Shown here piece by piece: positions 24,018 through 31,914 of a stretch of DNA of 42,487 bases; within the stretch, counting starts at the first letter, position 1; every line of letters begins with the position of its first letter. The translations under genes were made by a program, and so were the position numbers. The stretch is from contig DATIYF010000004.1 of the NCBI GenBank assembly GCA_035517775.1, forward strand, positions 1-42,487. Reading direction: 5' to 3'. The notes under the pieces were generated by a model. The model saw only the letters and a program-made list of their open reading frames with translations. It was not told where the DNA came from and ran no database searches. The DNA comes from DATIYF01 sp035517775 (lineage in GTDB: Bacteria > Acidobacteriota > Terriglobia > Terriglobales > Acidobacteriaceae).

Positions 24018-26021
24018 ATGGGTTTCGCTTCGGTTTCTTATAAATCATTGATTACGTTGGTGATCGTATTTTGCCTGGCGGCCACGGGATGGGCCGCGGC
24101 CTGGCCGGCGCTGGGCCCGGATGGGGGCGATGTCCGCAGCCTGAGCTATGACCCGCAGAAGCCTGACCACTTGTACCTGGGCACGGCCACGGGCACGATT
24201 TACTTTTCGAAAGACGATGGCCGCACTTGGGAGCGCTTCGCTCACCTGGGAGTGGGCGATGACTATGTGCTCGACCATATCGTGGTCAATCCGCAAAATT
24301 CCAAAGTGATCTATGTTGGGGCCTGGAGCGTTGAGAACCAGACCACCGGCGAACTGTTTCGCTCCGGAGATGGCGGCAAAACGTGGGCTTCTCTGCCTGG
24401 CATGAAGGGCAAGTCGGTGCGGGCGCTGGCCATGTCGGCCTCGAACCCGAACGTTCTGGTGGCGGGCGCCCTTGATGGCGTCTATCGCACGCTGGATGGC
24501 GGCGATACCTGGCAGCGAATTTCGCCGGCCAGCGACATGCAGATCAAGAACATCGAATCCATTGCCATTGATCCCAAAGATCCGAATGTGGTGTACGCCG
24601 GAACCTGGCACCTGGCCTGGAAAACAGCGAACGCGGGCGCAGCCTGGGAGCACATCAACAAAGGGATGATCGAGGATTCCGATGTGTTTTCGATCATCGT
24701 AGATTCCTCGAACCCCTCCGTGGTTTTCGCCAGCGCCTGCTCGGGAATCTATCGCAGCGAGGATTCAGGCGAACTCTTCCACAAGATCCAGGGCATTCCG
24801 TTTTCCGCGCGGCGCACCCGGGTGCTCAAACAGGACCCGGGCAATCCGGCGATCATCTATGCAGGAACGACCGAGGGCTTGTGGAAGACCACCGATTCGG
24901 GCCGCGAGTGGCGCCATGTGAGCAGCTCGGAGATCGTGGTGAATGATGTGCTGGTGGACCCGCGCAATTCCCAGCGGGTACTGCTGGCCACCGACCGCGG
25001 CGGAGTTCTGGTCAGCGATGATGGCGGCCAGACCCTGGCGGCTTCGAATCATGGCTATTCGCACCGCTACGTCACCTCGCTGGTGGCGGACCAGAGCGAT
25101 CCCAATACGCTTTACGCTGGAGTGGTGAACGACCGCGAGTGGGGCGGCGTTTTCGTATCGCATGATAACGGGCAGCACTGGCTGCAGGAAAGCTCAGGCC
25201 TGGGCGGACGCGACATTTTCACCTTGCAGCAGGGCGTGAACGGCACTCTGATCGCGGGCACCAACCAGGGCATTTTCCTGCTCGAGCGCGGGGCCAGCGA
25301 ATGGCGGCCCTCGAAGAGCGTGGTGATCGAAAGTGTCTCCATGCACACGGTGCGCCGGGGCAGAAAGAGAATCCAGGTCGAGCGCAAGACGGTGCGGCAC
25401 ACGGTGCTGACCGCCCGCGTGGATGACATCAAAGTGACCCCCCGGGGATGGCTGGCGGCCACCTCGGCCGGGCTTTTCCTCAGCACCAACGACGGCAGAA
25501 GCTGGAACGGGGGCCCGGTGCTGGGTAAGCAGGATCTGATCGCGGTGGCGGCGAGCGGCAATCTGGAAGTGACTGCCACCCGCATCAGCCTGCTGATCTC
25601 GAGCGACCGCGGCTCAACCTGGGGGCAAGCCACGCTGCCGGCGTTCCTGACCATTCGCGACCTCGCGATTACGCCTGAGGGGCAGATTCTGGTGGCCGCC
25701 CGCGAAGGCGCCTACCGCAGCTCCGATGCGGGCGCGAGCTGGCAGCATCTGCTCAATGGCTTGCCCGATAAGAACATCAGCTCCATCATGTACGACGAAG
25801 CGGGCAAGCGGCTTCTGGCCACCAGCACGGTCACGGGCGTGGTCTTCGAGAGCCAGAATGGCGGCTCCAGCTGGCAGCGCGGCCCGGATGCGGGCTATCC
25901 CCTGCGGCGGGTGGCGGTCATGAACCGCCGGCTGGTGGCGGCCACTCCGTTTGATGGCGTGGTGCTCCAACCCGCCAGCCAGATGGAGAGCGCCGCGGTA
26001 GAGCAGGGCGCATCGAACTGA
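24018..26021 (+). CDS. Exported Asp-box (BNR/sortilin-like) beta-propeller protein
   Basis: The 667-aa protein has a signal peptide (MGFASVSYKSLITLVIVFCLAATGWAAA). ATG 24018 is preceded by GGGAAGAGGGG, and the frame opens earlier without signals. About twelve Asp-box units of the form S-x-D-x-G-x-x-W recur, for example SKDDGRTWERF, SGDGGKTWASL, TLDGGDTWQRI, TTDSGREWRHV, SHDNGQHWLQE, STNDGRSWNGG, SSDRGSTWGQA and SSDAGASWQHL. Each is preceded by 'NPNVLVAG'-like or 'DPNVVYAG'-like strands, as in sortilin/VPS10, YCF48 and xyloglucanase propellers. No catalytic residue set could be assigned, so a binding or scaffold role outside the cell membrane is more likely than glycoside hydrolysis. It is separated from the OmpA-type gene by the strong terminator. 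Confidence 0.85.
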   Translation: MGFASVSYKSLITLVIVFCLAATGWAAAWPALGPDGGDVRSLSYDPQKPDHLYLGTATGTIYFSKDDGRTWERFAHLGVGDDYVLDHIVVNPQNSKVIYVGAWSVENQTTGELFRSGDGGKTWASLPGMKGKSVRALAMSASNPNVLVAGALDGVYRTLDGGDTWQRISPASDMQIKNIESIAIDPKDPNVVYAGTWHLAWKTANAGAAWEHINKGMIEDSDVFSIIVDSSNPSVVFASACSGIYRSEDSGELFHKIQGIPFSARRTRVLKQDPGNPAIIYAGTTEGLWKTTDSGREWRHVSSSEIVVNDVLVDPRNSQRVLLATDRGGVLVSDDGGQTLAASNHGYSHRYVTSLVADQSDPNTLYAGVVNDREWGGVFVSHDNGQHWLQESSGLGGRDIFTLQQGVNGTLIAGTNQGIFLLERGASEWRPSKSVVIESVSMHTVRRGRKRIQVERKTVRHTVLTARVDDIKVTPRGWLAATSAGLFLSTNDGRSWNGGPVLGKQDLIAVAASGNLEVTATRISLLISSDRGSTWGQATLPAFLTIRDLAITPEGQILVAAREGAYRSSDAGASWQHLLNGLPDKNISSIMYDEAGKRLLATSTVTGVVFESQNGGSSWQRGPDAGYPLRRVAVMNRRLVAATPFDGVVLQPASQMESAAVEQGASN

Positions 26022-26146
26022 TGTAACCGCCTCACCCCTGAAGCTGGCTGGGCCGGCGAGCGTGTTCTCGTCCCTGGCGCCGCTTGTCCGCCTGATTCGA
26101 ATGTCCGATAATCAAGGTGTCTCGGCTTAACCAGAAAGGCGCCTTC

Positions 26147-26998
26147 TTGAGTTCCCAAACTCCTCCACGTCCCGCACCAGCGCCACCGCCGCCACAACCT
26201 CTGCCGGGCGTGGAAAGCATTATTGCCGTCGGCTCCGGCAAAGGCGGAGTCGGTAAAACCACACTGGCCGTGAACCTTGCCGTTGCGCTCGCCCGGCTGG
26301 GGCACAAGGTTGGGCTGCTCGATGCCGACGTGTACGGCCCCAACGTTCCCTTGATGTTGGGCTCGAACGCGCAGCCGCAGGCAAACCCGGATGGCAAAAT
26401 TGATCCCATCGAAGCCTACGGGCTCAAAGTCATCTCGGTTGGTTTTCTCAATCCTGGCGACAAGCCGGTGATCTGGCGCGGGCCCATGTTGCACTCGATC
26501 ATCCGCCAGTTCCTTGGCTCGGTGCGCTGGGGCCAACTGGATTACCTGGTAGTGGATTTGCCCCCCGGCACCGGCGACGTGGCGCTCTCTCTGATTCAGA
26601 CCGTGCCTCTGACCGGCGCCATCGTGGTTTCCACCCCTTCCGATGTCGCCTTGCAGGACGCGCGCAAGGCCATCGAGATGTTCCGCCAGATGAAGGTGGA
26701 TTTGATCGGCATGGTGGAAAACATGAGCTACTTCGTCTGCCCCCACTGCCATCACGAAATTGACGTCTTTTCGCGCGGCGGAGCAGAGAAAACCGCGCAG
26801 CACTTTGAGGTGCCTTTCCTGGGCAGCATTCAACTCGATCCCCAGATCCGCCAGGCCGGCGATACCGGCAAGCCGATGGTGCTGGAAGGCGAGAGTTCTC
26901 CCCACGCCAGCTCGCTCTACGCTTTCGCTCACAAGGTGGTGGACCGGGTGGAGGGGATCAAAGCCAGCGCCCCCAGTGGCGTGATCCAGATCCAGTAA
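26147..26998 (+). CDS. mrp: Mrp/NBP35-type P-loop ATPase (Fe-S cluster carrier)
   Basis: The 283-aa protein has a Pro-rich N-terminal tail, then the deviant Walker A SGKGGVGKTTLAVNLA (31-38 core), LLDADVYGPNVPLMLG, DYLVVDLPPGTGDVALSLIQT and the family CPHC pair (Cys198, Cys201; VCPHCHHEIDVFSRGG) that bridges a cluster between two subunits. Mrp/ApbC proteins carry [4Fe-4S] clusters to apo-proteins. The usual N-terminal MIP18 (DUF59) domain is absent. I prefer the TTG at 26147 because AGAAAGG lies seven bases upstream; GTG 26117 has no RBS. It lies just before the CIRCE-controlled heat-shock operon but has its own upstream gap of 125 bp. Confidence 0.9.
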   Translation: MSSQTPPRPAPAPPPPQPLPGVESIIAVGSGKGGVGKTTLAVNLAVALARLGHKVGLLDADVYGPNVPLMLGSNAQPQANPDGKIDPIEAYGLKVISVGFLNPGDKPVIWRGPMLHSIIRQFLGSVRWGQLDYLVVDLPPGTGDVALSLIQTVPLTGAIVVSTPSDVALQDARKAIEMFRQMKVDLIGMVENMSYFVCPHCHHEIDVFSRGGAEKTAQHFEVPFLGSIQLDPQIRQAGDTGKPMVLEGESSPHASSLYAFAHKVVDRVEGIKASAPSGVIQIQ

Positions 26999-27027
26999 CC
27001 GAAGTGCCTCGCAGGTCATCAAAGCAG

Positions 27028-27054
27028 TTAGCATTCTGCGGGGGAGAGTGCTAC
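27028..27054 (+). promoter_or_regulatory. CIRCE operator for HrcA
   Basis: TTAGCATTC-N9-GAGTGCTAC matches the CIRCE consensus TTAGCACTC-N9-GAGTGCTAA with one change in each arm and the exact 9-bp spacer. It ends one base before the -35 hexamer of the hrcA promoter, so bound HrcA would block RNA polymerase. Confidence 0.92.
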
Positions 27055-27055
27055 C

Positions 27056-27085
27056 TTGACAGCGTTGACCAGCGCTTCCTAAAAT
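27056..27085 (+). promoter_or_regulatory. Sigma-70-type promoter of hrcA-grpE-dnaJ
   Basis: TTGACA (27056-27061), an 18-bp spacer and TAAAAT (27080-27085) form a strong housekeeping promoter about 105 bp upstream of hrcA. The CIRCE operator directly abuts it. Confidence 0.85.
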
Positions 27086-27189
27086 TGCGAAGGGGGCACT
27101 CTGGCCGGAGATTCCGCAAGTGCATGTTTTTATAAGCACTTAGCTCTTCTTGGCTGGGCAGGTATTCGCCTTCTGGCAACAACCGCCTT

Positions 27190-28236
27190 ATGCAGACAGG
27201 CCAGCCTATCGGCGACCGGGAACGTGAGGTCCTTACCGCCATCGTGGAGACGTTCATCGCCACGGGGGAACCGGTGGGGTCGCGCACGCTGGCGCGTTCC
27301 AACCGTGAAGGCCTGAGCCCGGCCAGCATCCGCAATGTGATGGCGGACCTGACCGATGCCGGTTTTCTCGAGCAGCCGCATACCTCGGCGGGCCGCATGC
27401 CCACGGCTGAGGCCTATCGCTACTACGTGGAACAGCTCACCGGCAAGACGCGGATTTCGCAGGAGCTTTCGCAGGAAGATGAAGGCATCATTCGCGATTC
27501 TCTGCACGGCATCAGCGACGTGCAGGAGTTCATGGAGCGCACTTCTCACGTCCTGTCGCTGATTTCGCACAATGTTGGCGTGGCGGTGGCCCTGGGCGGG
27601 CCGAAAAACGCGCTGGAGCATGTGTATTTCTCGCGGCTGGGCGATCAGAAGGTGCTGGCCGTGGTGGTGACGCGTTCGGGCCTGGTGCGCGACCGGGTGT
27701 TGCGCATGGACTTGCCGCAGGCCGATCTGGACGTGGCGGCGCGCTTCATCAACGAGAATTTTCGCGGCTGGACCATGGAAGCCATGCGCACCGAGATCGA
27801 GCGGCGCATCGAACAGGAGCGCAGCGAATACGACCGGCTGATGGCCTCAGTCGAGCAGCTCTACCGCCAGGGAGCGCTGGCTTCTGACGATGCCGCCCAG
27901 GCCGTCTTCATCGAAGGCGCCGCCAACCTGGTGGGCCGCGATCAGGACCTGCAGCGCTTGCAGGAGATGCTGAAGACGTTGGAAGAAAAGCAAACCATCG
28001 TAGAACTGCTCGGGGCCTATCTCGATGTGAAGCAGGAGGCGGTGCGGGTGGTGATTGGGCTGGATGAAGCCCAGCCCTCGATGCAGAACCTGGTACTGAT
28101 CGGCGCTCCCGCCCGTATCGGCGGAGAGGTGATGGGCTCGATGGCGGTGATCGGCCCCACGCGCATGGATTACCAGCACGCCATCACCGCGGTCTCCTAT
28201 ATTGCGCGCCTGTTCGATAAAGTGCTCAACGATTAA
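27190..28236 (+). CDS. hrcA: Heat-inducible transcription repressor HrcA
   Basis: The 348-aa protein opens with the winged-helix DNA-binding domain: IGDREREVLTAIVETFIATGEPVGSRTLAR, LSPASIRNVMADLTDAGFLEQPHTSAGRMPTAEAYRYYV. It continues with the HrcA GAF-like domain (SLISHNVGVAVAL, HVYFSRLGDQKVLAVVVTRSGLVRDRVL) and ends GSMAVIGPTRMDYQHAITAVSYIARLFDKVL, the conserved C-terminus. HrcA dimers bind CIRCE and repress chaperone genes when GroEL keeps them folded. The CIRCE and promoter upstream show autoregulation. grpE follows after 18 bp. Confidence 0.97.
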   Translation: MQTGQPIGDREREVLTAIVETFIATGEPVGSRTLARSNREGLSPASIRNVMADLTDAGFLEQPHTSAGRMPTAEAYRYYVEQLTGKTRISQELSQEDEGIIRDSLHGISDVQEFMERTSHVLSLISHNVGVAVALGGPKNALEHVYFSRLGDQKVLAVVVTRSGLVRDRVLRMDLPQADLDVAARFINENFRGWTMEAMRTEIERRIEQERSEYDRLMASVEQLYRQGALASDDAAQAVFIEGAANLVGRDQDLQRLQEMLKTLEEKQTIVELLGAYLDVKQEAVRVVIGLDEAQPSMQNLVLIGAPARIGGEVMGSMAVIGPTRMDYQHAITAVSYIARLFDKVLND

Positions 28237-28254
28237 GCGGAGCGGGAAGTTCTT

Positions 28255-28839
28255 ATGGCAAGAGGTAACGGAAAATCAGAAGTGGAACCGGAGCTGGATT
28301 CGTCGCACGAGCTGCCGGCAGGCGAGGATGAGGTAAGCGCCGGACCGGAAGTGGCGGGGGTGGCGGCTTCTGCACGCGACAGTGAGCTGCAAAAGCTGCG
28401 GCTGGAGCGCGAGACCCTGCTTGACCGCCTGGCCCGCCTGCAGGCGGAATTCGAAAACGCCCGCAAGCGCGCCGCCCGCGAACAGCAGGAGTTTCGCGAC
28501 TTCGCCCTTGCCGATGCCATCAAGACTCTGCTGCCGGCCCTGGACAGCCTGGAGCGCGCCCTGCAGACCAGCCCGGCGGATAAGGCGGAGGGCCAATTCC
28601 GCAGCGGAGTGGAGCTTATCGCCCGGCAGTTTCGCGATGCCATGGAAAAGCTGGGGGTGAAGGCGGTTCCAGCCAAGGGCGAGCTGTTCGATCCGCGGGT
28701 GCACGAGGCGATCGAGCTGGTGGATACCACGCGCGCGCGCGATCACGAAGTGCTGGAAGAGTTGCAGCGAGGCTACAAGTTGAAAGAGCGGCTGCTGCGC
28801 CCGGCCTTGGTGAAAGTGGCAAGAAATCCCAAGCACTGA
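28255..28839 (+). CDS. grpE: Nucleotide exchange factor GrpE
   Basis: The 194-aa protein has a disordered acidic N-terminus (1-40), a long coiled coil (about 42-90; ELQKLRLERETLLDRLARLQAEFENARKRAAREQQEF) and the four-helix/beta-wing part with LLPALDSLERAL and the signature VHEAIELVDT...EELQRGYKLKERLLRPALVKVA. GrpE releases ADP from DnaK. It is in operon order hrcA-grpE-dnaJ; dnaK, normally between grpE and dnaJ, is not here and must be elsewhere. The ATG follows GGAGCGGGAAG. Confidence 0.96.
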   Translation: MARGNGKSEVEPELDSSHELPAGEDEVSAGPEVAGVAASARDSELQKLRLERETLLDRLARLQAEFENARKRAAREQQEFRDFALADAIKTLLPALDSLERALQTSPADKAEGQFRSGVELIARQFRDAMEKLGVKAVPAKGELFDPRVHEAIELVDTTRARDHEVLEELQRGYKLKERLLRPALVKVARNPKH

Positions 28840-28863
28840 ACTTCGGGGGCGCGGTTTCGCATC

Positions 28864-28868
28864 GGGAG
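28864..28868 (+). promoter_or_regulatory. Ribosome binding site supporting a non-canonical dnaJ start
   Basis: GGGAG lies 9 bases before an in-frame CTG (28878) and 6 before an in-frame ATT (28875). It is correctly placed for either, but poorly placed for the first conventional start codon, GTG 28911, which is 42 bases away. Confidence 0.6.
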
Positions 28869-28877
28869 AAAGCTATT

Positions 28878-30005
28878 CTGGCCAGCAATGTAAAACGCGA
28901 TTACTACGAAGTGCTGGGCGTGGGCCGCGAGGCCGCCGAGCAGGAGATCAAGAGCGCCTACCGCAAGCTGGCGATGCAGTTCCATCCCGACCGCAATCCC
29001 AATAATCCCGCCGCGGAAGAGAAGTTCAAGGAGGCCAGCGAAGCTTATGCCGTGCTGGCGGATAGTGAAAAACGCGCCCTGTACGACCGCTTCGGCCACG
29101 CCGGGGTGAATGGCGCCGGGGGCGGGGCCGGCTTCGACCCCACCATCTTTCAGGATTTCAGCGAGATCTTTGGCGAGTTCTTCGGCTTTGCCGACCTCTT
29201 TGGGCAAGGCGCGCGCCGCCGCAGCCGCGCCCAGCGCGGGGCCGATCTGCGCGAAGACATTACCCTGGAATTTGAAGAAGCAGTCTTCGGCACCGAGACC
29301 CAGGTCAGCATACGCCGCCATGAAGCTTGCGAGGAATGCCGCGGCACAGGCGCGGCCGCGGGCAAGGCCCCAGTCGCCTGCCGGGCCTGCGCCGGGCGCG
29401 GCCAGGTGCGCTACCAGCAGGGTTTTTTCAGCGTGGCCCGCACCTGCCCCACCTGCCAGGGCGCGGGCACGGTAATTGCCGACCCCTGCTCCCGGTGCAA
29501 GGGCGAAGCCCGGGTGGTGCGCCAGCGCACCGTAGATGCCAAGGTCCCCGCCGGCGTGGAAGATGGAACCCGCATACGCTTTGCCGGACTAGGCGAGGCT
29601 GGACTTTTCGGCGGTCCGGCGGGCGATCTTTACCTGGTGCTGCACGTGAAGGAGCACCCCTTCTTCGAGCGCGAAGCCAACCACCTGCACTGCGTGATTC
29701 CCATTTCCTTTACCCAGGCGGTCCTGGGCACTGAGCTTTCCGTTCCTACGCTGGAAGGTGAGTACAAGCTCAAAGTTCCGGAAGGCACTCAATCCGGAAC
29801 CACGCTGCGCATCCGCAGCAAGGGCGTACCTGAGCTCAACGGTCACGGACGCGGCGACTTATTCGTTGAGGTGCGGGTGCAGACCCCGGCGAAGATCAGC
29901 AAGCGTCAGCGGGAGCTGCTGGAAGAGTTCGAAGGAATCACTCCGGTGGAAAATCGCCCCCAGCGCCGTACTCTGCTGAGCAAAATGAAGGATATGTTCG
30001 GATAG
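28878..30005 (+). CDS. dnaJ: Chaperone DnaJ with unusual start codon
   Basis: This 375-aa type I J-protein (CTG start counted as Met) has a J domain beginning ASNVKRDYYEVLGVGREAA with the HPD motif at 36-38. A Gly/Phe-rich linker follows, then a zinc-finger domain from about 151 with four CxxCxGxG-type repeats (CEECRGTG, CRACAGRG, CPTCQGAG, CSRCKGEA) and client-binding domains (VPAGVEDGTRIRFAGLGEAG, LKVPEGTQSGTTLRIRSKGVPEL). It stimulates DnaK ATPase. There is no ATG, GTG or TTG in frame upstream of the conserved KRDYYEVLGV. CTG 28878 or ATT 28875, both with GGGAG upstream, are the only sensible starts. A GTG start at 28911 would delete the first J-domain residues. A sequence error changing the start codon cannot be excluded. 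Confidence 0.93.
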   Translation: MASNVKRDYYEVLGVGREAAEQEIKSAYRKLAMQFHPDRNPNNPAAEEKFKEASEAYAVLADSEKRALYDRFGHAGVNGAGGGAGFDPTIFQDFSEIFGEFFGFADLFGQGARRRSRAQRGADLREDITLEFEEAVFGTETQVSIRRHEACEECRGTGAAAGKAPVACRACAGRGQVRYQQGFFSVARTCPTCQGAGTVIADPCSRCKGEARVVRQRTVDAKVPAGVEDGTRIRFAGLGEAGLFGGPAGDLYLVLHVKEHPFFEREANHLHCVIPISFTQAVLGTELSVPTLEGEYKLKVPEGTQSGTTLRIRSKGVPELNGHGRGDLFVEVRVQTPAKISKRQRELLEEFEGITPVENRPQRRTLLSKMKDMFG

Positions 30006-30011
30006 CGCGCT

Positions 30012-31130
30012 TCAGGCCACTGCCACCTTGCTGCCCACCAGTTCCCCGTAGAGTTGCAGGTACTCATCCACCATGCGCTTGGCGGAAAAGCGCTCGCGCG
30101 CCCGCTGATAGGCGCGGTTGGCATAGCCGCGGCAAAGGTCGCGGTGGGTGCTCAGGCGCTGCACCGCTTCGGCCAGGCTCTCGGCGTCGTTGGTGCGGAA
30201 ATAGACCGCGGCATCTTCCCAGACTTCGCGCAGCGACGGGATGTCATTGGCCACAATGGCGCAGCGGGAAAGTGCCGCCTCCACCGCGGCCATCCCGAAC
30301 GGCTCATAGCGCGAGGTCAAGGCAAACATCGAAGCCCGGCTGTACAGGACGCGCATCTGCGAATCAGTTTGCGGGCCTTTCAAGGCCACCGAAAGCGTCG
30401 CGGTTGCAACCTTGACGTCGGCGCGGATGGGTACCCGCAAAGCCTGGGCCGGAGCTTCGTTGCCCACAATGCACACGGGTACGGGATGACTGTTCTGCGT
30501 AAGCAGCGAGAGCTGCTGCCCCGCATCGGCCATGCGGCCCACGGCCAGAACCGAATCTTCCTTATTGACGTAGGGATTGAACAACAGCGGATTGCGCCCC
30601 GGGTGGATGACCTTGCAATAGCCGGGTTGGGTATACCACTCGCAGATGGAATCGAGCATCCAGGCGGTGGGGGCAATCACGGCGCTGGCCTGGGCGAGGC
30701 CGCGGCGGATCACGCTGCGATACCAGCTCACCCACTCCCGGCTTTCCGGCTGGTTAGCGTGCACCGCACTCCACCAGGTGATGAAATCCCGGTGCGCCAC
30801 CACCACCCGGGGCACAGCCACGGGCAGATTGCCATAGCACATCTGGTTGAGATGAAGCAGATCGGGGCGAAGCTCGCGCGCCAGATCGGTCAGATAGGAC
30901 GAAGAATCCCGCAGGTCCTGCTCCGCGTATTGCATCCAGTCCAGGCGGAAGGCGGTCGGGCGGTAATCCAGCTCCGGCAGGTTGTCCATCCAGGTGGTCT
31001 GCTGAGGCAGAGGTATCTCCCCGAAGCTGACCAGGGTGACGCGCGCCCCCCGGCCGATCAGCCCGGTGACCAATTCACGGGTATAAGTCCACACACCACT
31101 CAGGGTGTCAGTGGTAACGAGTATGTGCAC
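30012..31130 (-). CDS. Glycosyltransferase family 4 protein
   Basis: This 372-aa GT-B fold enzyme starts at GTG (VHILVTTDTLSGVWTYTRELVTGLIGRGARVTLVSFG), which aligns with the usual N-terminal Rossmann strand and glycine loop. The frame stays open about 48 codons upstream without such sequence. The donor-binding half shows DSVLAVGRMADAGQQLSLL and the GT4 signature SRYEPFGMAAVEAALSRCAIVANDIPSLREVWEDAAVYF, with the catalytic E-x7-E (EPFGMAAVE). The C-terminus has ARERFSAKRMVDEYLQLY. Retaining GT4 enzymes build surface polysaccharides or glycolipids from NDP-sugars; donor and acceptor are unknown. It is convergent with dnaJ, only 6 bp apart. Confidence 0.88.
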   Translation of the reverse strand: MHILVTTDTLSGVWTYTRELVTGLIGRGARVTLVSFGEIPLPQQTTWMDNLPELDYRPTAFRLDWMQYAEQDLRDSSSYLTDLARELRPDLLHLNQMCYGNLPVAVPRVVVAHRDFITWWSAVHANQPESREWVSWYRSVIRRGLAQASAVIAPTAWMLDSICEWYTQPGYCKVIHPGRNPLLFNPYVNKEDSVLAVGRMADAGQQLSLLTQNSHPVPVCIVGNEAPAQALRVPIRADVKVATATLSVALKGPQTDSQMRVLYSRASMFALTSRYEPFGMAAVEAALSRCAIVANDIPSLREVWEDAAVYFRTNDAESLAEAVQRLSTHRDLCRGYANRAYQRARERFSAKRMVDEYLQLYGELVGSKVAVA

Positions 31131-31311
31131 AGAAACCCCAGGGAGAAAGCAGGGTAAAGCTAGCACGGACGGGCCATTCCCCCGCCCGAATGGGGTAGAT
31201 TGTAGCCCGGAAGCGGCCTTTGCGCGAGAAGAATTCTGAGCATTCCAAAGGCCGGAATGCAAGAGTTTGCACACCTCGGACTGGCCCTGGGGCTGCTGTC
31301 AAACCCGAAGT

Positions 31312-31800
31312 TCAGTCCACCATTCCCAGCTTGCCTCGCAGGCTTTGGGCCAATTCCTGAACCGTTTGCAGGCGGCCGGCCGCATCCGCGGAAAGTTCCG
31401 CACCGCGTAGCGCCATTTCACTCGAGAGCAGCAGGGCGGTAAGGGTGTCCTTTAATTCATTGCGCAAGGCCTGCTCGGCAGCCTGCCGGGCCACGGCCAC
31501 CTCACGCTTGCGGCGATGCAGCGCCGCCCGCAGCTCGCGGACGACCCGCTCAATGCCGCTGATGGCGAAGTTCACGTACACCGGAATCGCGGTCCCGATG
31601 TGTTGCAGCACGAGATCGCTTTCCTCGGGTTCGGCCTCCACCAAAGATTGGTCCACCACCACCGCCAAAAATTCCTGCTCCCGCAGTTGCGTGGCCGCCT
31701 GGCGCAGGCTGGCCGCGACTTGAGCCGGTTCCGAAGTGGCCTCCTCAAGCGCGCGAGCGCATTCCTGGGCTCGGGCTGACGGAGTGATTAACAGAATCAT
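31312..31800 (-). CDS. Receiver-like protein with degenerate DHp helix (His replaced by Asn)
   Basis: The 162-aa protein starts MILLITPSARAQECARAL, the first strand and helix of a receiver-like fold, and continues FLAVVVDQSLVEAEP (third strand) and GTAIPVYVNFAISGIERVVRELRAALHRRK. No complete acidic pocket is seen. The C-terminal 60 residues form a helical hairpin like a kinase dimerisation/phosphotransfer domain. Its NELKDTLTALL (114-124) aligns with HDFNNLLTGIL of the kinase encoded at 33318-34460, so the phospho-accepting His is Asn114. There is no ATPase domain. It lies 114 bp after the sigma-54 regulator in the same orientation. A modulator of that kinase/regulator pair is plausible; the frame upstream of the ATG is open but featureless. 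Confidence 0.7.
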   Translation of the reverse strand: MILLITPSARAQECARALEEATSEPAQVAASLRQAATQLREQEFLAVVVDQSLVEAEPEESDLVLQHIGTAIPVYVNFAISGIERVVRELRAALHRRKREVAVARQAAEQALRNELKDTLTALLLSSEMALRGAELSADAAGRLQTVQELAQSLRGKLGMVD

Positions 31801-31914
31801 ACCGATGGTTTGTGCACGTCCTACGCCATAGCCCCAGGCATTGAAAACACAACACTTACTACTTTGCTGCCCCGCAGCCTTTCCCGTCACGGGAAGTCCG
31901 CGGCGGTTTTCTTA

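Noticed and set aside
26117..26146. GTG at 26117 as the start of the Mrp-type gene
   Set aside because: It has no Shine-Dalgarno sequence, whereas TTG 26147 has AGAAAGG at ideal spacing. The extra ten residues add nothing conserved. It remains possible.
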